Shown here: one piece after another, positions 40,793 to 51,400 of the stretch | How the letters are laid out: each line of letters begins with the position of its first letter | How positions within the stretch are numbered: position 1 is the stretch's first letter | DNA from: Tetradesmus obliquus | Taxonomy: Eukaryota; Chlorophyta; Chlorophyceae; Sphaeropleales; Scenedesmaceae | DNA: 64,000 nt | NCBI GenBank assembly: GCA_030272155.1 | Contig: CP126201.1 | Span: forward strand, 4,264,501 to 4,328,500 | Direction of reading: 5' to 3' | Program-made: the position numbers and the translations under genes | Notes under the pieces: generated by a model | The model's input: the letters and a program-made list of their open reading frames with translations, nothing else | What the model was told of the DNA's origin: nothing | The model's database searches: none

Positions 40793-41696
40793 CTTGCAGC
40801 ACTGAGCACTGTATATGCCACTGCAGCGGCTTCTGTGGCAGTGGCATCCAGTGGTGGTATGCAGCAACGATGTAAAAGGACATCTCGAGACGCTTTGCAT
40901 GGAGCCTATCTGCTCTAGGGCTGTGACAGCCCATAGCATCTGCAGGACAGCTGATAAATGTGAGCAGCCGAGTCGACCAACAGCATGCACATGACATGGT
41001 TGTGGTAAATCGGCCACCACCATCATGTGCTTGTGGTCATACATAGGTGAGTGGAACATGTACAGTCCACGACATGCAATGCCTGGTACAAATGTGATGC
41101 CTGGTACAAATGTGACATGCAATGCCTTACGCCAATGCTGCACGGGGACGCGCATCACCACCTTGTAACGGGACTTGCCTGATTGTCACTGTGTGTGCAC
41201 TCAGCCTGTGCTGGCACTATTGACATCTACACAACTTTTTGGCCCAAAACATCACGCTACCAGGGACTCACGTACCTATCGGCATGCACAACATGGCCTC
41301 ACTGTTGCTGGCATAGAACATTTGACACACTTGAACCGAATCTACACACCAGCAGCACAACTGTACATACACACCAGCAGTGACATGATGATGAAACCAG
41401 CAGTACGACTCTGGCACACTAGCTGTTGGCGGAGACTTCCGAAGTTGCAATCAAATTCAGCACCACAAAGGGTGCAGCAAACGCCTCATGCAGGTGCATG
41501 TATCTGAGACCTTGCACATACAGTGGTGCAGTGCTTGCCACAAGATACTGCAACTCTGAGCATGGTGGAGCATGAAAAAACGAGTATGATCAGATGTGTT
41601 GCGCATCTGCTTGCCGCCGCCGCAGCACTCTACTGCAAAGCGGCATGGTATGCAACTGGTCACTGGACCGATGATAAAAACAGCAAAGCAGTACAG

Positions 41697-44600
41697 TCAG
41701 GCACACAGGCCCTGCATGGCAATCGGCCCGGTGAGTTCCTGCAGCTGATACCCTGTTCCTAGACTCCCAGCAATGTTTAGACCCCAGCACAGCACGCGCT
41801 GCGCAGCTGTGACTGCGCAAGTGCTTGACCTCCCTGCAAACACGGCCGTCACGTTGCTGAGCCCTCTCACGCGCTGTGTTGTGTGGGTGTGGCTGTGATC
41901 CAATGTGCCATTGCTGTAGCCCTGCCCCAGCTTGCCAGCACTGTTTTGTCCCCAACAGTACACCTCCCCACCGGTGCCGGCCTCGCTTTTCACCAGTGCA
42001 CAAGCATGGCCCCACCCCAACGCCACATCCACAACATCACCGGGCAGCGCAGTCACCTTCCAAGGTAGTTCGCTGTCTGACAGCAGATCATCCTTGCCCC
42101 AACACCACAGGGAGCTGCCTGCTGACCCACGCACAGTGCCACATGCGACAGTTGACCTTGAGTCCAACGGACTGCCAGCCAATGAGATGCGAGTCACCAC
42201 ACCAGAGGCCTCACTTCCCAGCCCTGGCACAGCAGCAGGCGGCAGTGGATAGGACCAGCATGCCACACTGTGGTTAGCCAGCAGTGCACATGTTCTGCGC
42301 AAGCCCACAGCCAGGTATGTCACGTTGGCTGTGTTTGGCACATTGACAGCCACGGGTCCGTACTCCCCACCCCAGCACTGCACTGCAGAGCTGCTGCCTT
42401 CTTCTGGTGCGGCATACAACACACATGCCTCGCTACCGATCGCCAGCTGGATGATGCGCGAGGACTGCCGCAATCCCAGCACAGCTACCGGCGCTGCGGA
42501 CGCCTTTGAGTCGCCACTTCCAAGGTTCCCGGACCGGCCCCGCCCGAAGCAGTACACTTCGTTGCCCTGAGTCGGCGCTGCGAGGACGCAGGTGAACGCG
42601 CCTCCAGTCCCCACACTGCTGATAGTCATGCCCAGCCAGAACATGTGCAGCCTGAATCAAGGGATGGTCGTCGCTGTCAGCCTTGCCGCGCCCCAGCTGG
42701 CCATACGTGTTATCTCCAGCGCATTCAACACTGCCATCATACAAAATCACGCATGTTACATAATCCTGCATGGCCACATGCTTGGCGCAGCGCTTGCAGG
42801 CTGGGTCGCCCACTGCCTCAAGTGCTGCCTGGCTGCAGCCCTCAGGGACATCTGCAGCAGCAGCAGCAGCAGCAGCAGCAGCACCACCAGCAGCTCTAGC
42901 GCCAACCAGACATCAAGCTGCTTTAATAACGCCGTTGCTTGGCCATGAACAAGCTGTTGCTTTTGTCATTTGGCGTCTTGAATTGCCTTGCAATCACACT
43001 GGTGCCAAGACAAGGACCCAAACAAATGTGTATGCATGAACCATGCAGTGCAAATAACAATGTCATAATGCATGTAGCTGGTGCCATACTTTGTTGAAGG
43101 CATGGTCATGACTTAGGCCCTACAACTACGCGCACACACTCACAAGGGGATGGTGAAGGGCTAGCGGCGGGCGGTGGCTGAGCCAAGTCCCTCAGAAGCT
43201 GTGCGGTCTTGCCGCACACCCACATCTGGCCTCTGATGGCTGCTGACAAGCTTTTCACAAAGCCCACATTGGCAGCCACTACATCCGCCATAATGTCGGC
43301 CTTGCTCAAGCGCGTCGTGATGCTTGTCAAGGAGAGGGTAACCAAGTCATCCACAAAGTGCAGCAGCCGCTGGAACCGTAGTGCAGTATACATCACACAT
43401 CCGGTCTTGGTCGTGTCCGAGATTTACGGACTGCTTCAGCCGCTGCCAGATGTCTGCTGCTCTTGTTGTCATGCTGGCCTTGTTGAACTGCAGGGGCAAA
43501 GGTGTAGTCGGGCTGCATGATGTTGGCAGCGCCGTACGCCACTCTGAATGAGCCGTTGAGCCCCCAAGAGGAGCCCCAGCTGCATACAGGTTGAACCAGG
43601 AACAACAGCAGCGCCATCAATTCTGATGTTGCCTTGGGAATTTGGTGCAGTTTATGCTGAAAATAATGTACTGACATCACATGGTAGCACCAGCCCTTTT
43701 CACAGATGCATGCAATTGTGGATGGCGTGTTCAGGGCAGCATCAGCTGAATACATACCTGCAGGAAGGCAGTGCCAACCAATGCAAGCATTTCTGCAGAC
43801 CATGCAGCCAGCTGCTGCAGGCATACATACCCGTTCTGCGCCTGTTGCAGCAGCCTTGGAGACCACACGCAGCAGGGCAATGATGCGAGTCTTGGGCCAA
43901 CTATTGCAAGTCCGCCACAGAGGTGCTGCACAACACTGCATGGCAAGTACTGAGCTTTGCACACCTGTTCTTACAGATCCAGTAGCCGTCATTGCTGTTG
44001 CGGGGGTTATCCCACCAGCCGTAGCAGAACACAGCATGCATCGCCACACTCAAAGGGTCAGCAAGCCGCAGGTCTTCTGAGCTGTACAATGCACTGTTTG
44101 GGCCAGTTTTGTTGTTGACAAAGGCAGTGAAAGCATGAGGATATGACAGTGCCATGGATGTAATCGCTCCGCCTGACAGCATTATCTGCTCCTTCACTTG
44201 TGCCATGTTCCCAAGGGCGTTGCCAGCGTAGGCTGCAGACAGCGAGCCATCTGCAGAACAGCAGCACACACACAGTGTTGAGTCAGCAGTGCATGGGGCT
44301 GCCCTTCGTTTTACACGGTCATGCCAGCATGGCAGAGCATGTGACCTGTCTCAGCTGCCCCTAAGGGCACAGCAGCACGTATTCACAGCTGTTGTGCACG
44401 TATTCACAGCTGTTGTGCACGTATTCACAGCTGTTGTGCACGTGCATGGTGTGCAGGTGCATCATGCATCAAACATGCTGATGTTGCGTCTGATCAGCTG
44501 CTCCTTATGAGCCTCTCCTTGGCTCCTGATTGGGGTTCCCACTCCCTGGTTGCGTGCAACCCTATGTTACTTAAGCTGGGTGTTAACCTAATGTAACGAA

Positions 44601-46094
44601 ACACAACACAGCGTAACGTAACACACTTACCTGGGGGCAGCTGTGAGCTGCAGATGCCGCCCTCCACTCTGTAGCAGCTGAAGGCTGGCCTCCCCCTCAT
44701 AGGGGAAGCAGCTGCGGGACGCACAACTCTTGATCAAGCGCTTTTTCAGCAACGCAATGATGTCATCGTAGCTTGCGCCAGTGTCACAGTTGATGCTCGT
44801 GTCAAGCCTGCAAGGAAACAGCACCAGCAGTTACGTTCTTGATGTGGACTGCAATGTGTGATTCAATGAATGATGTGAGCTGCACTTGACGCAGTGGCAG
44901 CTCACTCAGCTGCACTTGACGCAGTGGCAGCTCACTCAGCTGCACTTGACGCAGTGGCAGCTCACGCAGCGAGGCTTACGATATTGATGCAACTGCATGC
45001 ACGTCGGCGTTTGACCTCCCACACCTGCCTCTCCTAGTAGCCTAACGCTGCCTGCTGCGCCTGCGCCCCCCTGCAAAAGCTTATGCTTATGCTTATGCTT
45101 ATGCGTATGTGCATGCGTATGCGTATGCTTATGCTTATACTGGTGCGCTCACCTGCAGAAGCTTATGTCTGCCTCTGACAAGCCCAGCTTGTCCCAGCTC
45201 TGCTTCTTGTACACGTTGACAGCAGCCTCGGCCGCAGCTGTGACGGCAAACCCACCCATGCCGCACAGTCCCCTTGATTCTGCACAGCACACAACAGCTG
45301 TGCTGAGATTGAGGCCAGCGCTAGCCGGGCATGGCACCACTGCAGCAGGCCTGGCCTTTAGCTGCTGCATTCATTGATGCGCCACATGTGGTTGTCCAAC
45401 ACATCTGTCATGTATTGTGTATGCTACCCTTTTGTGCGGCAATTCTTGCATGCTATCAGCACATCGCTCTGTGTGGGCATGCACAATGTACAACGCAGGC
45501 AGCAGGCACGTAGAAAATCACCAAGCTGTTGCAGGGAGGAGGGTGCAGCAGGGAGGAGGGTGCAGCAGGGAGGAGGGTGCAGCAGGGTGGAGGTGTGGAT
45601 GTATGTGCGTTGAACGCCACAAGCAGGCTGCAGGCTGCGCACATGAAGGTGTGTATGTGTGTATATGCACATGACTGTGCACAGAAATGGGCCCGCTGTG
45701 TGGCATTCCTAAAGCAAGCGCTGCTATTGGGAGGTAGCACAGCAGACAGATCGAGGATGCGTGTCGCAGCTGGAACAATCATGGCGCAGCAGCCCAGCAG
45801 TCTGCTGCAACGGGTGTGCATCTGTGTGGGGCTGATGAGTGCGTAGCCGCCGTACGTGTCTCTGGTGTTGTTTGATGAGTACGCTGTCGGCGTCAGCGCC
45901 AGCAACAGCACCTCAGCACACTCTGGGCCTGCAAGGTCGCTTTTGCGGCAGGCTGCTTGAGCAATCTGTGTCAGGTTGGCGCCAGCCCCCAGGTTCAGAT
46001 ATTGCGCCTGCCACGGCTGATGGCGTAGCCTCACCTTGTTGCATTGGGTGGCGAGCGCAGCCCGCGGGTCGCGTACAGCAGACCTGTTGTGAAC
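41697..46094 (-). CDS. papain-like (C1A) plus RCC1-repeat fusion, frameshifted
   Basis: Minus-strand exons seen: 45279-45153 (RGLCGMGGFAVTAAAEAA, LSEADISFC), 44807-44631 (SYDDIIALLKKRLIKSC, FPYEG), 44250-43965 (MHAVFCYGWWDNP…GYWICKN), 43579 on (SWGSSWGLNGSFRVAYG), a linker exon ending PAASPSPSP near 43130, 42851 on, and RCC1 repeats to the stop at 41697. The His (HAVFCYGW) and Asn (KN|SWGSSWG) of papain are present. The Cys motif is broken: in frame it reads CGMGGFA without a catalytic Cys, while the +1 frame reads NQGDCAAW. Two further 1-base shifts in G-runs (44692-44696 and 42609-42612) are needed to keep PYEG-RPAFSCYRVEGGICS and QQCG-TGGAFTCVL. At least five RCC1-like CWG…GxLGxG units follow. 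Exons upstream (46094-45830: NKVRLRHQPWQAQYLNLGAG) and the start are uncertain. Either a pseudogene or a real gene in an assembly with homopolymer errors. Confidence 0.6.
42852..42882 (-). repeat. (CTG)n tract fused to an acceptor
   Basis: Ten CTG triplets in the gene's sense run directly into CTGCAG|ATGTCCCTGAGG, the acceptor of the exon that begins the RCC1 region. Confidence 0.85.
44377..44441. repeat. 21-bp tandem repeat, 3 copies
   Basis: CACGTATTCACAGCTGTTGTG repeats three times in an intron of the papain-RCC1 gene. Confidence 0.9.
44881..44970. repeat. 30-bp tandem repeat, 3 copies
   Basis: TGCACTTGACGCAGTGGCAG plus CTCACTCAGC repeats three times, the last with one change. It contains CTCAC, the complement of a GTGAG donor core, so each unit carries a donor-like site on the coding strand. 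Confidence 0.95.
45076..45140. repeat. TTATGC/GTATGC hexamer array
   Basis: About ten imperfect hexamers (CTTATG, CGTATG) lie just downstream of the papain active-site exon donor in the intron. Confidence 0.85.
45530..45592. repeat. 17-bp tandem repeat, about 4 copies
   Basis: GCAGCAGGGAGGAGGGT units repeat in tandem upstream of the papain active-site exon. They are purine-rich on the plus strand, that is CCTCCCTGCTGC in the gene's sense. Confidence 0.85.
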
Positions 46095-46358
46095 CTGCAC
46101 ACGCGCCGCAATATAAATGAAAGCATCAATGCAGCAGCCAACTGACGGCGCAGAGCATGGTGTGCTCTTTTGCCAGTAGGCACAAGCTGAATCGTGGTGA
46201 CGTTGCAGCTGCTTAGATGTGAATGGCATGGTGATGTGGCATGACGTTGTGCAAGGCGCTACACGAGGTCGCCGAGTGATGTCAGGTACGCTTATCTGCA
46301 TGGCAAGCAGCCTCTCACCCAGAGGGAAGCTGCTGCAGCTGCCTTTGTGTCGTACCTG

Positions 46359-46440
<82 letters not shown>

Positions 46441-47794
46441 CATGGACTGTTGGTGCTCCCACAGCGATCTTCAGCAAGCCTGGGTCGTGCCTCGTTCTGC
46501 TGTTACCAGCAGCCACCAATTTTTCATCTTAAGGCTACCGTTTGCTAATGCATTTACCAGGGACTGAGGTAGATGTCTGGCGGCTGAAGCAACATGGCAA
46601 CAGGACTGTGGCCTTGCAGTCCCTGCGGGTGTAGAGTTGGTGGCACTTGCTAGTCAGGCTGTGATAACAACGAAGCAGCTGTCACATGCGCCAACTTGCA
46701 CCCACCATGTGACCTTGGTGGAATGCTGCCGCCGGCTGACAGCAGCCCAGCCAGTACCAAGCCTGCAGTCAGTCAAAGTGAAAGGATCGCTGCGTCCACT
46801 GGTCCTCAGCTTGTGTCCTGCTAGCAGCATTGCAGATGCTGCAGGCGCAAACAAGATTTGGCTGACAGCTGTGGCAGCTATTTTCCTCAAAGTGCGAGTC
46901 CTGGCCACAGCATTTTCATCGCGGGGTATCCCGCCAACACCTGATGTTGCAGGTCCTGCAGCAGGTGCAGCAGATGCAGCGCTGCTTGTGTGCTTGCTGA
47001 CTGCAGGCGATACTAAGCTGCTTACCGATAGCTATGAGAGTAAATTGGCGCATACACGCTGAGGCAAGCTTGCTGGATGAGTGCTTGTTGGTGCAGTGCA
47101 GTCGGTCTGGCAGTGCAGCAGCTGTGAGTGCTGGTAGTGCAACCCGCCCCAAGCGGACGTAGCAGCTAGACGTTTGAACCGACTGAACTGTTAGTTGAGG
47201 CAGTACAAACTCCTTTCGTGATATCTGCTCAGGAACAAATCCCAGTGATCGCTCAGCAGCCTGTTTCGGAAGTGGGAGATACTAAAGTTAGGAGGGCGTC
47301 CATGTCGTTGATCCCCTACAAAAGATGGTGATGGAATGCATGATATAGTGTAAAAATGTGGTGTCGAAGGACGGTCGATGCCGATGCGACTCCTCTCCCT
47401 GCCCCGGGTGACACCTGAGCTGACAGTGATGACAAGACTGGCTGTGTCTGTACATCTGCCACACCCTTCGCACCAAACCAGTCGGCAGGAGCCGGTTGTT
47501 TGGCCACTGCGGATTACTTTGAGCAGCTCTGGCTCTTTGTCATGTGAGCACCGCGCCTTCACTGCAGCAATGCAAGTGGCCAACGTAGGTTACAACGCGC
47601 GACCAACACACAAGAGTCTGCCAAACATGATGCTGCATCACGCGTCCGTCTATTTACAAGCGTTCCATGCTTGGGAACGGCGTTACATAAAAGCCATGGT
47701 ACATCCAGTGCACCCGCAAGAATCTAGCTCCACATTTCTCATGCAGCAGTGAGAAAGCACCATGTATCTCTGCAGCCGCACAACTGCACACACT
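46095..47794. other. region between papain-RCC1 and ARMC8 3' end
   Basis: The 5' end of the papain-RCC1 gene may lie here: an acceptor TTTGCAG|GTACGAC at about 46357 follows a (CTG)26 tract. A minus-strand open stretch near 46740-46885 (KIAATAVSQILFAPAASAML) weakly recalls the QLLFAP motif of Mpv17/PMP22 proteins, but no partner exons were found. TTACA at 47654 and 47683 (TGTAA on the minus strand) are good candidates for the ARMC8 polyadenylation signal, 108-141 bases past its stop. Confidence 0.35.
46363..46440 (-). repeat. (CTG)26 microsatellite at an acceptor
   Basis: Twenty-six triplets, CTG in the minus sense, end directly at CTTTGCAG|GTACG. This is the longest pure triplet tract in the window. 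Confidence 0.97.
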
Positions 47795-48400
47795 TTACTT
47801 CACCCCCAGCTGCTCCAGTGCTGTCTGCAGCCGCTCACACAGGTCCTGACTGTACACGTCAGACGGCAGCGGCGGCGGCAGCGGCACACCAGTGCCTGCT
47901 GCTGCCCCTGCGCCCCTGCTGCTGCCAGCCGCAGATGGAGACACTGCTGCTGCTGCTGTCGCCGACTCTGCTGCGCCTGTTGCGCTGCTGCACTGTGCTA
48001 GGATGCTTTTCAGCGCATCCTCAAAACCCAAATGCTTCAGTGCAGCCACACGCGCAGCAGCAGCCGCAGCAGACGCAAAGGCCTCCCCTGCTGCTGCTGT
48101 CTCACTGCCTGCCGCCTGCACAGCTGCTGCTGCTGCCGCTGCTGCATCAGCCTCGCTCCATAACATGTTGATTACACACCACACAGCCGCCAGCCGCACC
48201 TCTTGCAGCCAGGCTGCTGGCACTGCCCCGCTGCTGCTGCTGCTGCTTGCAGCCAAGTGCTGCAGCAGCAGCACTGGGATCCTGCTTGTCACAACCGCCT
48301 CCTTCTGCACTTCATTTGTTGAGCAGAGGTTTGCAACAACATACAGCAAGCCCACTAGCCGCGCCTTGAGGTGCTGCTGCTGCTGCTCTGCTGCCGCCTC

Positions 48401-48434
<34 letters not shown>

Positions 48435-51400
48435 CCTCCTGCTGCTGCTGCCAGGCTGCTGTACAGTGCTGGCTCCAGCTGCTCCTCCAGCAGCGGCAGC
48501 AGCCCGTTGCTGCTGCAGGCAGTGAGCTGCACACACAGCGCAAACGACGCAGTATAAGAAGACAGTGCTGCAGTCATGTGGCAGATACTTGCAGCATCTG
48601 CAATGGGCGCAAGGACAACATCAGACCGGCTGCAGACCCACAGCCACTCGCATGCTCTACTGTTGCCCAGCAGCATGCACATAAACACACCCTGCCGCAC
48701 CACAAACCAACAGACCCATTGCCAGCTGCTGCGCACAACTGCTTCATGCCCGCAGCGGTTTTGCACCCGTCCTGCACAATCACGCAGCAGCAAGGCAAGC
48801 TGCACCACCACATCACCAAGGCCTGCACTGTGCCCATCTGCTCAACGCCAGCCGCCCCTTTGCACAGGTTCTGCAGCAGCCCCACCGCCTGCTCCTGCAC
48901 CCGCACATCAGGGTCCCCTACCAGCAGAGCCCTAAACCCCTGCCAGCTCATCTCTGCTGCACTTTGAAAAGCATACCGCACAATCAAAATCCTGCATCGA
49001 GGACAGCAAACGACGCTGCTGTAAAGTTCGCCCCTATCCAAGCAGCACCTACCTGCTCAACGCCAGCCGCCCCCTTGCACAGGTTCTGCAGCAGCCCCAC
49101 CGCCTGCTCCTGCACCCGCACATCATGGTCCCCTACCAGCAAACCCCTGAACCCCTGCCAGCTCATCTCCTGCAGCAGCTGCTGCTGCACCTCTGGCTCT
49201 GCCTCATGTGATGCATTTTTCAGGGCCCAGGCAGCATACAGCCGCAGCTGTGGCAGCATGCTGGCGGTGAGGGAGGATAAGGCTGGCAGGGCGCCGGCTT
49301 TAAGCAGGGGCTGCCGCACACTGCTGAAGCCCAGCAGCAGGTTGCAGGCCGCGCCCGCAGCCGCCACCTGTTACGACAGCAGCAGATGAAGAAACATAAG
49401 ACTACATTCTTGCGTGGACCAGCACGTGGTATGGTGATTGCTGCTGAAGCCCAGCAGCAGGTTGCAGGCTGCAACGGCAGCCGCCACCTGCAGGTGCAAC
49501 GAGCAGACCATGCACACATGTGACCGTTTGTTAGCTCCAGATGCGGTAGCATGGGCGGATACATGAGGTGTATGTGAGGCATACTCAAAGGTTTGAACAG
49601 TGCTACTGTTTGAATGAAACAAATGGCTGATGCTGACAAAGAGTTTGATGTCATGGTAGGGCTGGTGTTTGCTGCTGAAGCAGGCTGCAGCCCAACATGC
49701 ATCTGGTTACAGCGGTTGTCACACCAGCAACATCAGTTGCCAGTCAACCCACCTGCACCTCGCTCGAACCAGCATCCTGCAGCAGCGCCACCAGCGGCGC
49801 AGCAACAGCAGCAGGGATGCTGCCGCCCCGCAGCAGCCGCGCGCTGCGGCACAGCCCCCGCAGACACACCGCCGCAGCAGCACGCACGTCTGCATTTGCA
49901 TCACTAAGTGCTGCCACCACCAGCTGCACTAGCTTGCCGCCCTGCTCTGCTGCCATCTTTGTGCGAGCAGCATCCCCGTGCATTGCCAGAGATGCGAGCG
50001 CTGCAAAGCAGCCGCGGCGCAGCGTCACCGCTGCTGCTGCAGCAGCGGCGGCTGCGGCTGCAGCAGCAGCTGCACGCGCCTTGGCAGCGGCAGTGCCTGC
50101 TGGCTTGCTGCTGCTGGCTGCCTTTGCTGCTGCTGCAGTGGCATCAGGCTGGCTGGTTGTTGCTGCTGCTGCTGCTGCTTTGCTGGACAGCAGCTTGACA
50201 AGCAGCTTGATTGCATCCAAGTCCATTGCCAGCTGCCGCAACTCAGGCCTGCATTGCATCAGCACACAGCAGCAATCAATTTCTTGCCAAGCATTTGCTG
50301 CCAGCACCAGCAGCAACCATAGTGGCCTGCCACGCCATAAACAGCAGCAATGCATTGCACCGCCTGCCAATCAACCAGGCCAACTGCCTTCCACCAAACA
50401 AGCTAGCAAACACCAAAGAAACACACAATTTGTGCTCAAGCCAACCTGAACCGCACAGCCATAAATATAAGTAGGTTACATGTGGGTGCTGGCACCATCT
50501 TAACCATTCAGAGCCATTGCTTACATCTGGGTCCTGGCACCATCTTCAACATTCAGAGCCATTACTCACCGGCCATCCATCAACAGGGCCAGCAGCAGCG
50601 GCACCTGCTGCAGGTATCTGCTGTCTCCAGCCTCCCCAGCAAGGCCTAGCAGGGCCCGATAAGCTGGCGACCCCGCTGCTGCTGCTGCCGCTGCAGGGGT
50701 GGCAGCGTGGCTGACGCCTGCGCCTGCTGCTGCTGCATCAGCTGCTGACAGCAGGCGCACCAGGCGCGGCAATACTGACAGGCACGCAGGAAGCAGCTGC
50801 AGCAACAATGTAACAAAGGAGCCGGGGCAGAGCCATGCAGAAATCAAGTCAGCGAGGAAGGCAAGTAGTGCGCGCACTCACGTTCGAGTAGCTGCAAGAA
50901 CACCACACAGTCGGCGAGCGGTGCAGCCATGACATGACCAAGCATGATGCTTGTCACACCTGCGCCTTAGATAAGCCACTGCAAACCGCTGCCTGCATGA
51001 TTCTTTTGTGTGTGCTCAAGTGACTCAGCCGTGCCTCAGCCATGAGGCGGGACGCGCGCACGCTATTATCGTTAGTATTGTCAACCACATCACTCGCACT
51101 CAAGCGCTGCTGCTGATGAAGTGAGCCGCGCTCACCTGGCGTGCAGTCTCCTGCTGTGCCGCTCTGCTCAAGTGGCAAATGCACGCAGCACACTGGAAGC
51201 GAAGCCGGCTGTCGTACTCCCGCATCAGCTGCAGCAGCCGCTGCACAACTTCCGGCAGCACCTGCTGCTGCTGCTGCTCCGGCCCTGCTAGTGGCACTGA
51301 CGGCTGCGCCTGTGCTGCTGCTGCTGCTGCCTGTTTGAGCTGCTGAGAGGTTGTTGGCTGCTGCTGTGTGGTGGCTGAAGTGTGCTGCAGCAGCAGTCGG

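Larger units (their letters stand above)
39880..41696. other. region between GT69 and papain-RCC1 3' ends
   Basis: Mostly without recognisable genes. It contains a hairpin at 40042-40079 and a minus-strand open segment ending at 40463 that resembles the ARMC8 C terminus. No promoter is expected, since both flanking genes end here. Confidence 0.4.

Noticed and set aside
45076..45140. Telomere-like hexamer repeat
   Set aside because: The units (CTTATG, CGTATG) do not match the TTTAGGG or TTTTAGGG algal telomere types and the array lies inside an intron.
45251..45279. Catalytically dead papain as a firm call
   Set aside because: The +1 frame reads NQGDCAAW at the same place and two other G-run shifts exist in the gene, so a sequence error or frameshift explains the missing Cys as well as true loss does.
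46740..46885. Mpv17/PMP22-like exon
   Set aside because: Only a weak QILFAP-like match; the expected partner exons with the WxxxQ and WNxxLS motifs were not found nearby.
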